In this document: piece after piece, positions 1-10,594 of the stretch
Layout of the letters: each line of letters opens with the position of its first letter
How positions within the stretch are numbered: the stretch's first letter is position 1
Origin: Siphonodentalium dalli
Lineage: Eukaryota; Mollusca; Scaphopoda; Gadilida; Siphonodentaliidae
Assembly: GCA_032622095.1 (NCBI GenBank)
Contig: CP136061.1
Location: forward strand, 121,654,754 to 121,718,753
Length of the DNA stretch: 64,000 bases
Direction: 5' to 3'
Program-made: the position numbers and the translations under genes
The notes under the pieces: model-generated
Seen by the model: only the letters and a program-made list of their open reading frames with translations
What the model was told of the DNA's origin: nothing
The model's database searches: none

Positions 1-2220
1 GCGGTCACGGCACTGTTAACCCCTGACTGGTGGCCGTTTCCGCCAGGTACAGGAAATCCGAAAAGGCGCCGACCGCACCTCCCCTGACTGACTGACCACG
101 GAAATTGACATTATATCATGAAGTGAATACCCATATGCATACATGGGCGATCGGACAAGTCGCTAGCTGCAGCGGAAGTGAATAAATTAACCCATACGCT
201 GCTGCCGAATTCGCTATAAATGTACGCAAAAACGCCGAAATTAACACCCGCCGACCGGACCGCCCCTATGGGACCGAGCGAGATGGGGTTTGCACTAACG
301 TGTAGAATGGAACCGAATGTACCAAAGTTCCAATCCCCAAGTCGATAGCTCGAGCGGTCACGGCACTGTTAACCCCTGACTGGCGGCCGTTTCCGCCAGG
401 TACAGGAAATCCGAAAAGGCGCCGACCGCACCTCCCCTGACTGCCTGACCACGGAAATTGACATTATATCATGAAGAGAATACCCATATGCATACATGGG
501 CGATCGGACAAGTCGCTAGCTGCAGCGGAAGTGAATAAATTAACCCATACGCTGCTGCCGAATTCGCTATAAATGTACGCAAAAACGCCGAAATTAACAC
601 CCGCCGACCGGACCGCCCCTATGGGACCAAGCGAGATGGGGTTTGCACTAACGTGTAGAATGGAACCGAATGTACCAAAGTTCCAATCCCCAAGTTGATA
701 GCTCGAGCGGTCACGGCACTGTTAACCCCTGACTGGCGGCCGTTTCCGCCAGGTACAGGAAATCCGAAAAGGCGCCGACCGCACCTCCCCTGACTGCCTG
801 ACCACGGAAATTGACATTATATCATGACGTGAATACCCATATGCATACATGGGCGATCGGACAAGTCGCTAGCTGCAGCGGAAGTGAATACATTAACCCA
901 TACGCTGCTGCCGAATTCGCTATAAATGTACGCAAAAACGCCGAAATTAACACCCGCCGACCGGACCGCCCCTAGGGATCCGAGCGAGATGTGGTTTGCA
1001 CTAACGTGTAGAATGGAACCGAATGTACCAAAGTTCCAATCCCCAAGTCGATAGCTCGAGCGGTCACGGCACTGTTAACCCCTGACTGGCGGCCGTTTCC
1101 GCCAGGTACAGGAAATCCGAAAAGGCGCCGACCGCACCTCCCCTGACTGCCTGACCACGGAAATTGACATTATATCATGAAGTGAATACCCATATGCATA
1201 CATGGGCGATCGGACAAGTCGCTAGCTGCAGCGGAAGTGAATACATTAACCCATACGCTGCTGCCGAATTCGCTGCCGAAATTAACACCCGCCGACCGGA
1301 CCGCCCCTAGGGATCCGAGCGAGATGGGGTTTGCACTATCGTGTAGAATGGATCCGAATGTAACAAAGTTCCGATCCCCAAGTCGATAGCTCGAGCGGTC
1401 ACGGCACTGTTAACCCCTGACTGGCGGCCGTTTCCGCCAGGTACAGGAAATCCGAAAAGGCGCCGACCGCACCTCCCCTGACTGCCTGACCACGGAAATT
1501 GACATTATATCATGAAGTGAATACCCATATGCATACATGGGCGATCGGACAAGTCGCTAGCTGCAGCGGTAGTGAATAAATTAACCCATACGCTGCTGCC
1601 GAATTCGCTATAAATGTACGCAAAAACGCCGAAATTAACACCCGCCGACCGGACCGCCCCTATGGGACCGAGCGAGATGGGGTTTGCACTAACGTGTAGA
1701 ATGGAACCGAATGTACCAAAGTTCCAATCCCCAAGTCGATAGCTCGAGCGGTCACGGCACTGTTAACCCCTGACTGGCGGCCGTTTCCGCCAGGTACAGG
1801 AAATCCGAAAAGGCGCCGACCGCACCTCCCCTGACTGCCTGACCACGGAAATTGACATTATATCATGAAGTGAATACCCATATGCATACATGGGCGATCG
1901 GACAAGTCGCTAGCTGCAGCGGTAGTGAATAAATTAACCCATACGCTGCTGCCGAATTCGCTATAAATGTACGCAAAAACGCCGAAATTAACACCCGCCG
2001 ACCGGACCGCCCCTATGGGACCGATCGAGATGGGGTTTGCACTAACGTGTAGAATGGAACCGAATGTACCAAAGTTCCAATCCCCAAGTCGATAGCTCGA
2101 GCGGTCACGGCACTGTTAACCCCTGACTGGCGGCCGTTTCCGCCAGGTACAGGAAATCCGAAAAGGCGCCGACCGCACCTCCCCTGACTGCCTGACCACG
2201 GAAATTGACATTATATCATG
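1..2220 (-). repeat. 353-bp satellite array, left block, minus orientation
   Basis: Head-to-tail copies of a monomer start at about 1, 354, 707, 1060, 1394, 1748 and 2101, giving periods of 353 except for 334 in the 1060 copy, which lacks 19 bases near 1274. The array is already running at base 1, so it extends outside the window. It is the reverse complement of the satellite at 19033-29489; shared landmarks are the NdeI-like CATATGCATAC word, GCTAGCTGCAGCGG and CGCCGACCGGACCGCCCC. It stops abruptly at ATATCATG (2213-2220), the same monomer phase at which the plus-oriented array begins. The right-hand context is unique DNA and then the PHD/OTU exon. No transposon gene is visible in the monomer. 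Confidence 0.95.
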
Positions 2221-2455
2221 CCTACAACCGTAATGCTTTTTGGATAGCAGTTTGTGCTAATCTGATTGAAAGTTATGTACTATTCCACACTGAATTATTA
2301 TAGTTATATAGACCCAGAGGAAAACCATTAACATAACCATTTGCTGATGTGTGGGATTTTTACGAAATATCGCGACAATAATAACCAAAGCAGTTACTGT
2401 CGTGCGCATATTTGACCACATATATATGCTTTTCGGTAATGTAAACTAAACTCAC
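2221..2455. other. Non-coding spacer, probable intron
   Basis: Unique AT-rich DNA between the satellite edge and the PHD/OTU exon. On the minus strand it starts with the donor GTGAG at 2455-2451, so it is probably intron. Any next exon must lie within these 230 bases (none seen) or beyond the satellite. Confidence 0.5.
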
Positions 2456-3121
2456 CTGGAGGGAAGAAACTCTGAATGGGTACATCAAGTACAGCACTTA
2501 GAGCCAGTATGTGATTTAGGTCGCCCCAAGATTGTAAAACAGCAGTATCACGAAGGTAGAATTCATATTCTCCGAGAACCAGTCGTGGGTCGTCTTTATA
2601 TGGAGATGAGTACTTTCGATGGCTGATGTTATATATCTCTGGATGAGAGGCGATTTCTATCCAAGTCCTATAACGTAGCTCTTTGTGGTGTTTTTCCGTA
2701 CCATATAGAGCAGTTGAACATGCACGATACAAGCAGTTGCCATCATCGTTCGTCGATATTGGAATGTAGTTGTTCAGAGCTGATGGTTTAAACTTCTTCA
2801 GAACTTCAGTTGAGATCGTATCTCTGGAACAGGTTTTAGAGGTTGGTGGTTGCCGCTGAGGTAAATCTGGCTTGTATTGGTCGACAAGTGCCGCTTCGGT
2901 CCGGAGCCTACTTTGTAGATGCCCACGGTGAGATGTGTCAGTATTCACTATTCTTGTCAAGGCTGCGGAGAAGGAGTACTGGCTGTGCACGAAAATACAT
3001 GCTGGACAGAAGAACTCTGCGTCGCGTTGTCTGTCCCAGTTGTCGTATTGACTCTGAGTCATGTGTACGCAATCTGCGTGTGTCCACTTGGCACAGCCAT
3101 TACACAGAACGGCTCGATTTC
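2456..3121 (-). CDS. Internal exon: PHD finger + OTU/vertnin-like protease domain, partial gene
   Basis: A 666-base open exon on the minus strand, bounded by a strong acceptor (pyrimidine run then CAG, 3124-3122) and a consensus donor (CCAG|GTGAG at 2456/2455). Numbering residues from the methionine codon at 3137, which lies just upstream of the acceptor, residues 12-47 hold CNGC, H20, C23 and CPAC, the last two-thirds of a PHD-type zinc finger; its first cysteine pair must lie in an upstream exon. Residues 127-225 read as an OTU-fold cysteine protease of the vertnin-like group: DDGNC with candidate nucleophile C135, followed by LYRA, LYGTEKHH, and WGDLNHILALSAVL with H209. Known OTU proteins remove ubiquitin, and PHD fingers read histone tails, so a chromatin-linked deubiquitinase-like protein is the inference. 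Downstream exons are not visible because the satellite starts 235 bases further on. The gene may be broken by the array or may be part of a mobile element. Confidence 0.8.
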
Positions 3122-3244
3122 CTGAAAAAAGTATCATGGTATCAATAAGTATATATTGATAAATTCATCTTCTATCGGAACCAAACATTAATATATCAAG
3201 ACCGTATGGTCACCAGACAGGCCTGATGCTTTCCGACTATTACG
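3122..3244. other. Short non-coding stretch
   Basis: No repeat or coding signal seen. On the minus strand it is the intron upstream of the PHD/OTU exon. The missing first half of the PHD finger is not here. Confidence 0.5.
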
Positions 3245-5518
3245 CTATAAATACCCGGGTGGCGAATAACGTTTATATTTTGTCTTTATTTGCTCCACAC
3301 ATACACATAGTCTGGTCGATAAAAGGTTTGAATTAGAAAAAATTTGGACTAAGTTGGTTTGTATACCATTTTGAAGAGGAATATATCCTCTATAACATAT
3401 CCAAAATCCGCTAAAATCGGCTTTGAGCATTTTTGGTGATTCAAGATGGCGCCCAAGATGGCTGCCATCTTCCTATAAGTCAGCTTGATGCAATTATAGT
3501 GAGAACATCTTGTCATATGTATACACATGTATACATTTTTGTGAAGCTAAGACATAACGCCACATTCCTGTGCCAAAATTGGAACTCCCCGTCAAAGATG
3601 GCCGCCAAAATGGCGAACGGAAGTGGAATTTTTACGTTTTTTACTAATATCTTTAAAGTAAGTTTCTGTGGTTTGGAACTGGTTGAGAATTGTGCATCAA
3701 GCTGACTTATAGGAAAATGGCAGCCATCTTGGACGCCATCTTGAATTACAAAAAATTCTCAAAGCGGATTTTAGCGGATTTTGGATATGTTATAGAGGAG
3801 AGCTTCCTCTTCAAAATGGTATACAAATTTTTTGGCTTTCAGTCCTTATGGTTTCAGTCCTTATGCAAAAGGCTGTGGGTTGGGTTGCAATATGTGAAGG
3901 GGGTACATAACATTTTTTCTAACAATTGAACTTCAAATACTATATTCACGCATATTTTTGCTCACAATTATGTGTCAGATTATTTTTTGTGCTTCAGATG
4001 TAAGGATTTGTGTATTATATTAGGCGTTCATTTCATCGCAAGTTTTAGGTTTGGAAGTACATTTCGGACAAATCATTGTTACTGGAATTTGAGGTGGGTG
4101 CATGGGAAGGGGGGGGGTGGCGGATAACCATATTCATAAAACTCGGACATCAGTTAGATTTATCTCAATTTGTGCTTTGGATTAGCCGATCCCTAAATAA
4201 TAAACAATCAGTTTCTGGAACTGGAAGTGTGGAATTGCGAAAACAAATCTGTGATCTGATTTGGTTGGTAGGGTTGGTGGCGAATAACTTTATTCGTAAA
4301 ACTTGGATGCCAGGTGATCTTCTTATTTTGTGCATTAGATTAGACGATTCTTCGAACATAAACAATTATTTTATAGAACTGTGAGTGGAATTACGAACAA
4401 AAATATGCGATCTGAGTTGGTTGGTGAGGGGGAGGGGGTGGCGAATAACTTTATTATTAAATTTGGATCGCCGATTTTCATTCCCAATTCCACTTACCGT
4501 TCTCTCAAATGGTTTATGATTTATTATGATTATTATTCGCCACACCACCTCGCCCTAAAAACCAACCAATTAAAATCGGGGATTTGAGTTCACAATTACA
4601 CTTCCAGATCCATTCAGTGATGGTTTATGGTTGCAGGATCGCCTAATCTAATATCCAAACAAGAAACACATCTGACACCCCCACCCCCTACAACATGATT
4701 GTTTATAATTGAAGAATCGTCTAATCTAATGCACAAAATTAGAGGCTCATCTGTCATCCACGTTTTAAAAATAAAATGATTTGCCACCCCTCCCCCCGCC
4801 CCCTCACCAACCAATTCAGAGCACAGTTCTACAAAATGATCGCTTGTGGTTGAAGAATCGACTATTATAATGCACAAAATAAGAAGCTCATCTGACGTTC
4901 AAGTTTTAAGAATAAATGTATGCGCCACCCACCCCTCAACCAATTCAGGTCACATATTTGTTCCGTAATTCAACATGTCCAGCTCTAGAAAGTGATTGTT
5001 TATGATGTATAGGTATCGGCTAGTCCATTGCACAAATGAAGAAATCTAACTGACATCCGAGTTTTGAGAATAATGTAATTCGTAATCCTCACCTCCAATT
5101 CTCATAAGAAAGATTTGTCCGAAATGTACTTTTAAACATAAAACTTGCGACGAAATGAACGCCTATATAATGCAACACACTTAAACTTACATTACTTACT
5201 ACATCTAGTACACAAGAGAATAATATGACACAAATTTTTAGTGAAAGCAAAACGGTACCCCTCCCCAACCCTTTAAAATCCTCAATCAGTTATGCAACAC
5301 TCCATCCCCTCCTAAATATCCACATTTCGTACATATCACAAAATTTTGTATTTGAAGTCCCTGTGTTATGTATATCCCTTTCCCATATTACAACCCAAAC
5401 CACAGCCTTTTGCGTAAGGACTGAAAATCATTATTCGCGATGCTCGGGGTCACCATACTCTCCGTATGTGGAGCAAATAAAGAAAATATATAATCGTTAT
5501 TCGGCACCCGGCTTTACA
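3245..5518. mobile_element. Foldback (palindromic) element, about 2.3 kb
   Basis: The left end (GGGTGGCGAATAACG, about 3255-3270) reappears inverted at about 5493-5507. The two halves then match in inverted order through most of their length: for example the words around 'ttcagtccttatgcaaaaggctgtgg' (3855-3880, quoted only as a landmark and inverted at 5395-5430), the 'gcgttcatttc' segment (4025 and 5150) and the 'catttcggacaaatc' segment (4060 and 5115). The centre lies near 4500. The inner arms consist of diverged units of about 165 bases marked by GTGGCGAATAAC and GAACTG-GAATTACGAACAAA. This is the build of foldback elements. No transposase is visible. The left arm is longer because another palindrome is inserted at about 3310-3845. 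Confidence 0.75.
3330..3845. mobile_element. Nested palindromic element related to the 11.5-kb element's inverted repeats
   Basis: About 3340-3497 and 3690-3835 are inverted copies of each other: TATAAGTCAGCTTGATGCA at 3474 against TGCATCAAGCTGACTTATA at 3694, and ATCCAAAATCCGCTAAAATC at 3398 against its complement at 3765. The last word also occurs in both terminal repeats of the 35.7-47.2 kb element (36957 and 42760, inverted), so this is probably a non-autonomous relative that landed in the left arm of the foldback element. Confidence 0.65.
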
Positions 5519-5639
5519 ACGCCCTGCGTGATACTCAGGGATATGGTAATCAAATTCCGTATTTGCATTGTATTTGTAATTATTATCCATCCCTTAACTA
5601 ACACGATTTCCGATTGGGCAAAAGCCGCCACGTGATAGT
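5519..5639. other. Short non-coding stretch
   Basis: Unique AT-rich sequence between two mobile elements. No coding signal. Confidence 0.4.
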
Positions 5640-6730
5640 CCTGGAAAAAGTCATATTGGACTCCCGAAAGTCATATTGGACTCCCGACTGTACAATATGA
5701 CTTCTCGTATTGGACTCCATGACGTCACGAATTAACTCTATTGCGAAATGAATCGGTGAAATTGTGATGCGAGCGCAACATTGATGGATTTTAGCAGACG
5801 TTTCACTTCCGCATTGACTTTTTTCTCACTTCCGTGTTTACTTTTCCAAATCATGCTTTCTGATGATCAATATACGGTACAGGCTTTTGTAGAGAATTAA
5901 GTGCCGACAAATACCAAAAATAACCACAAAAGTTTTATTTCCAAAATTTGGATAAATATACAGATGGATAATAAAAATGTCATTATACAATGTTGTGTAC
6001 AGTATGAGTTTTTCTTGTACTCGTCCAGGTTGTGGTGAAAAGTCATATTGGACTCGACACTGGTGTGTCTCGTCCAATATGACTTTTCACCACAACCTGG
6101 ACTCGTACAAGAAAAACACATACTGTACACAACATTGTATAATAACTTTATATGATTACACGTTTTGGAGTATTTTGGAGTACGCGCCAAAGGATTGTAT
6201 TCTGCAATCATATACCTTGAAAACTGTAGATTATTTTCAGTTACTTTCTGATTATTTGTGTTTTATAACAACTTGACAAAGTATTCTAGATTACATTTGT
6301 AGAACGTTGAGATATAACAGTGTTCTCGCTATTTGAATGGGCCAATGGATAAACGTTGCTACTGGCAGTTCCAATAAAGAAACCTTCACAAATTGTTCCA
6401 GAATAATAGATGTTTAGTTGTTTATCTGAAGTTATAGATGGAACGTGTCACGCGTGTGAACTGGTTAACGGTATTGCACAAGTTAGGTTGGACGCGATGG
6501 TACTCCCGAATGTCATATTGGACTCCCAATTGTGCAATATCACTTTTTTATTGGCACTCCGTGACGTCACGAATTAACTATTGCAAATGAATTGGTGAAA
6601 TTGTGATGCGCGCGGAACAGATTTAGCAAACATTTCACTTCCGCAATGAGTTTTATGTTTTTTTTCATTCCCGCGTTTACTATTACAAAGCATGCTTTCT
6701 AATGATCAAATACAGGCTTTTTATAGAGAC
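5640..6730. mobile_element. TCATATTGGACTC hairpin element(s)
   Basis: The phrase GTCATATTGGACTCCCGA occurs three times (5650, 5668, 6508). After it comes a shared block: CCATGACGTCACGAATTAACT, an AATGAATTGGTGAAATTGTGATGCG-like stretch, TTTCACTTCCGCA and GCATGCTTTCTAATGATCAA. The block is seen at about 5695-5875 and again at about 6550-6710, so two related, partly degraded copies lie side by side. A large perfect hairpin sits inside the first copy (separate entry). A relative is at 15830-16730. No gene is seen. Confidence 0.6.
5982..6143. repeat. Near-perfect 160-bp hairpin
   Basis: About 75-base arms fold around the centre GACACTGGTGTGTC near 6060. The left arm includes TACAATGTTGTGTACAGTAT and the right arm its complement. 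Short differences near the loop (GACTCG against TCGTCC) are the main mismatches. Both arms would also be read as a mirrored protein frame, which explains two matching but opposite ORFs here; I do not call either a gene. Confidence 0.9.
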
Positions 6731-7639
6731 CATTGGTCAAAAGAGTATAAGTGAAGTCGGGCCCCTGTGAAGATGATCCACTACGAAGGTGACCCGACGC
6801 GATTTCGGCATGAGAGAAGTCGGCCCCGATCATTAGATAGGAATTAAATATTGTTAATATTAATTTAAATGAAGGCGGCGGACAATTACACTTTAAATGA
6901 ACCCATAAGTGTGTATATAAGGTGGGACTTTCTTCAGACATTGTTGCAAAATAAAACATATTGTTGGTGTGAAATTTCTATCCAATCTAGTGTAATGTAA
7001 GAAATGTGTAACTATTGAAAAAAATGACCAAATTTGGAGGCAGATGCCAATTAAGCAGTCCATCCCTGTCCAAGCCAATTAGTGTCACTTCATATCCCGT
7101 ATTAAGTATATATTGTATTAGTTATTAATATACCTGTTGTATGTTGTAAATACCACAAGCTACAGTCATTATCTGATTTAAAATGTCAGATAAACAAGAC
7201 AATATTCCGCCCAAAGTGCAGAAATCGTTCACCTAAATTTCATGTCTAGAACCGTCACAGACATGATTGACTTGGGATAGAACCGTAACAGGCGCACGTG
7301 TTAATTACAAGGCTACTGTTTCAAATTATTAACGCCTACCAGGATATTTTCTCAGCTGTTTTACAGAAGAATAGCACAGGTATACTTAATACTCAGTGTT
7401 CGTCTTCGGAATGTGTTTCATATTTTATACGCAACCAAAAACAAAGGGATTTCGTTCACGCGACTTTTATTTCGATGATAACATGTTCATATTTACGCTA
7501 ACTCGCTAATTCGGATTGAATTGTGATTGAGACTGCAGGATTCGACAAAACGGCACTTGTCCAGCCTCTGTTCATTCAGGAAAGTATAATACATTGAAGA
7601 TTTCCATAAGTATGCGTGATTTTGTCCCGAAAAAGATTA
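6731..7639. other. No recognisable feature
   Basis: AT-rich, without a convincing open frame, long repeat or RNA gene. Short ORFs of 60-90 codons on both strands look like chance. Confidence 0.5.
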
Positions 7640-8029
7640 AAGGTACTCAATCCGCCATCATAAATTACTATTTCTTTGGCTTCGGTGGTAACAAAAATAA
7701 TTGATTATAGAGTCAAGGAAACTACACATCAACGCTCAGAGTGATCAGATATAATTTTTTTTATTTCTATTGTTTCTGGCCCAGAACACGCCGTCAAAAG
7801 GATGTTCTCGGTCAAAATTAAATTGCTTTATTATTACCACTTGCTTTTAGAGTTATCCATCTTCGTCTGTTTGAATAAGTGTTTCTGTTTCCATTATTAG
7901 TACACATCTCGAGAAAATTACAAATTTCTGCGCTTTTGATGGATGGGTTCCTCGACTCGAATCAAACATTTGTTACCCCTGAACCAAAGAAATAGTAATT
8001 TAGGGGTGCTTAATCGGATTGAGTACCTT
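7640..8029. mobile_element. 390-bp TA-flanked inverted-repeat element (MITE)
   Basis: Terminal inverted repeats begin AAGGTACTCAATCCG. After a short divergent gap they match again over TAAATTACTATTTCTTTGG on each side. TA dinucleotides flank both ends (7638-7639 and 8030-8031), as in Tc1/mariner-type insertions. No coding capacity. Confidence 0.75.
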
Positions 8030-8031
8030 TA

Positions 8032-8175
8032 ATTTGAATCGTAAGGCATCGTAATAAATCAGTCAAGAACCATAACAATACCGGCGATAGAACGACTTCC
8101 GATGTAACAGTTCCCACACAGTGGTAATATAGAAAGGGGCTATGGGACCGCATCCGTAGCTGTTCTATAGCGTTC
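8032..8175. other. Short non-coding stretch
   Basis: Target-side flank of the 6.5-kb element. Nothing else recognised. Confidence 0.4.
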
Positions 8176-8181
8176 CACCGT
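8176..8181. repeat. 6-bp target-site duplication, left copy
   Basis: CACCGT directly abuts the left terminal inverted repeat. An identical copy directly abuts the right one at 14722-14727. Confidence 0.9.
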
Positions 8182-9414
8182 AGCAGCATGATTGTAACTA
8201 TAGCCGCATTTCCATATGGGACCCCTTTTCCTATAGGACTATGGCTCCATAGTATGGCAACGCCCCCTTTCCTATGCTGTGTATATATGGGCCCATGGTA
8301 TGGCAACGCCCCCCTTTAATTATTATATATCGCTCCTCCTTCCCACGTAATTTCTGGAACATTTTTATTGTTCTGGAAAATTCTGAAACATTTTTTTTGT
8401 TCTGGAACATTTTTATTGTTCTGGAACAATCTGGAACATTTTTTTTCTAGTAAAATCCATAATGTATTCGTGTAATAAAATTCATATTTGTCTACGGCCT
8501 CTTTAAAATTATATAACTGTAAAGTCCCGATGTTAATTTCACACGGTACACACATTGGCTATCATAGCATCTATTTATTTACCACGCATAGAATATAGGC
8601 ATTTAAAATTATTTATCAAATCTCCTTAAAACACTTCGGCCTCTTTAACTTTTTTTACCTTTAATAAAAACATTATTGATCTCACAGATTTATTAACTGT
8701 TATGTACCTGGTAGAAAACACATTCCACGAGGCACGCTTTCTAACAATAACAGAGCATCATGGAATATAATGGTTTAAACGAGTCCACATGTGCACTAAG
8801 AACGCGATACACTAAGTGTGTTTTCACCATGAATTTATCTGGTAATTTAAGCGTTCAAACACATTCAGCGTAACCGTAGATAATAACCGATCTAATGTGT
8901 AATTCATTCAAACATGGGCCACATATCATTTGCACATATTGGGTAAGAAATTGTCTTTCTAAAAGGTTATGAAAAAGCCGACAAATTAAAACAATCTAGA
9001 ATGTTCGAGAAAAAAAATGTTTCACATTGTTCCAGAACAATAAAAATGTTCCAGCATAACATCAAATTAGTGTGGCTGCAGGGCACAGAGCTCTCAAGCT
9101 AATAACACAACATGTAACCATTCTGGAACATTCTCCATACCGACGGGGATAAAGCGGTGAAACAGATTAATGAGATTATGCATACCACTAGGTGATAAAA
9201 CATTTAAGCCTGCACTAATTTGAATAAAAAACATTCAGGGGCCGGTATCATTTGCACATATTGGTTAGGAAAAATAAAATGCCTTTCTAGCTGCCTCTGA
9301 AACAATTAATAAAATTAAAATAATCTACAAAGTTCTCAGCACGTGGGAGACCATCTAGGTATTAAATACACATCTAACTCCAAGCAGCCAACATATGCTT
9401 ACAGAGCATAACCC
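8182..9414. repeat. Left terminal inverted repeat
   Basis: From the outer end inward: a segment with two TATGGCAACGCCCCC words (about 8255 and 8300), a run of TTCTGGAA motifs (8352, 8371, 8400, 8419), a long AT-rich middle, a second TTCCAGAA site near 9034 and TTCTGGAACATTC at 9121-9133, ending at CATAACCC (9407-9414). A 79-codon frame (8316-8555, minus) is identical in the other arm only because the arms are copies. It contains the repeated peptide FQNNKNVPE produced by the TTCCAGAACAATAAAAATG tandem unit. Confidence 0.95.
8352..8440. promoter_or_regulatory. Cluster of TTCTGGAA motifs, heat-shock-element-like
   Basis: TTCTGGAA occurs at 8352, 8371, 8400 and 8419, plus TCTGGAA near 8430, with 19- or 29-base spacing. 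TTCnnGAA is the inverted pair of nGAAn pentamers bound by heat-shock factor. A three-pentamer match, TTCTGGAACATTC, lies at 9121-9133 in the same arm. The mirror cluster is at about 14460-14555. The function is inferred from motif only. Confidence 0.4.
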
Positions 9415-9467
9415 GTTTTGCGGCGGGGCGGCGTTTTGCGGCGGGGCGGCGTTTTGCGGCGGGGCGG
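9414..9467. repeat. GC-rich 18-bp tandem repeat, three copies
   Basis: CGTTTTGCGGCGGGGCGG occurs three times exactly, followed by a fourth partial copy. It begins at the last base of the left inverted repeat, so it marks the inner edge of that arm only; the right arm has no such array. It is strikingly GC-rich against an AT-rich background. Confidence 0.95.
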
Positions 9468-10594
9468 CGTTTTGCCGTCCTGTACTTTTAACTCATAAAT
9501 TTACCGAACAACGAATAAAGGGATTTGAATGGCTAAGTACGATGTATAGACATGACTCATACGTGATTCATCCAATGGTGAAAAAGGCAGTTCTGCGAAA
9601 AGGGTTCACTAATAATGCACATTTTAATGCAATATATTTTCTAACACATTTCATTGTAATACCAGGTAACCTAAGACATATTTAGAACCTTTCTGGCCCT
9701 TAATCGGTGAGTTAATAGACATTAGGCAAGTTCAAAATGAGAGCCGTAATATGTATGTATTCAACTAACAAACAGTCTTTGCCCTTTTAAATACAAGTTC
9801 ACACGCACCGCATAAGAATTCACCATTTCCGCTATTGATCGTTATTTACTATACAATTTAAATCCAGCATTTACTACGGCATACTATAAACATCACAATG
9901 ACAACAGCTTTCCACATTCATTGAAATTTGACTGCATGTAGAATTAGGCGATCGATAATAGCATTCTCTCTATTCAAAAGTTTGTCACACCGAGGTTGAA
10001 AATATAATATTTTTTAATATGCATGTATACACGTTCTTTTTCGATGGAGGTAACGCACTGTGTGAAACTGGGCCCGATGGTGTAATCCTCATTATTCTAG
10101 CTCTTCTACGATCTGCCAAAATTGGATTTTCGATATTAGTCACGTGATATCTATAAATAGTTGAAAACAACAAATGTCCCGTATCTTCGTCAATTTCGGT
10201 GTGATTTCACTGCGGTTTCTTTCAAACATAATCTTTCGAAATCGCCAACAATTCTGGGTGCAATAAATGGCTCGAAATCAGTTGCTTATAGTTAGATTAT
10301 CAAAGGACTTATTGAAAAATCCTTCCTGATATGGGTTTTTTTTTCAATTTCAAGAAGTTCATATCTAAGGTATGAACAGTTTGTATATATATATATCTAT
10401 ATTAGTAAGTAAATCATGTCTATTGTGCCAATTGATGGGTTATATGATAGACAACAATACATTGGATACATTTAACTGGTGCTATTTATTGCTATATACT
10501 ATCTTGTTATGAAATATACTTAAACACACACACACACAACATTGAATTAAAAATGTCCAGGAAAAATGGTTACATTGAAGTCAGTCTCACTATA
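9468..10594. other. Interior of the 6.5-kb element, non-coding
   Basis: No convincing coding frame. It contains a short TA run near 10385 and a (CA)n stretch near 10527. A minus-strand AATAAA at 10490-10485, about 105 bases beyond the PC4-like stop codon, could be its polyadenylation signal. Confidence 0.45.

Noticed and set aside
5897-6276. Opposed frames with nearly the same peptide (CSCTSPGCGEKSYWTRH-like)
   Set aside because: Produced by the perfect hairpin at 5982-6143.
8316-8555. 79-codon frame with an identical partner at 14348-14587
   Set aside because: Identity follows from the inverted arms being copies; the peptide is mostly the TTCCAGAACAATAAAAATG tandem unit.
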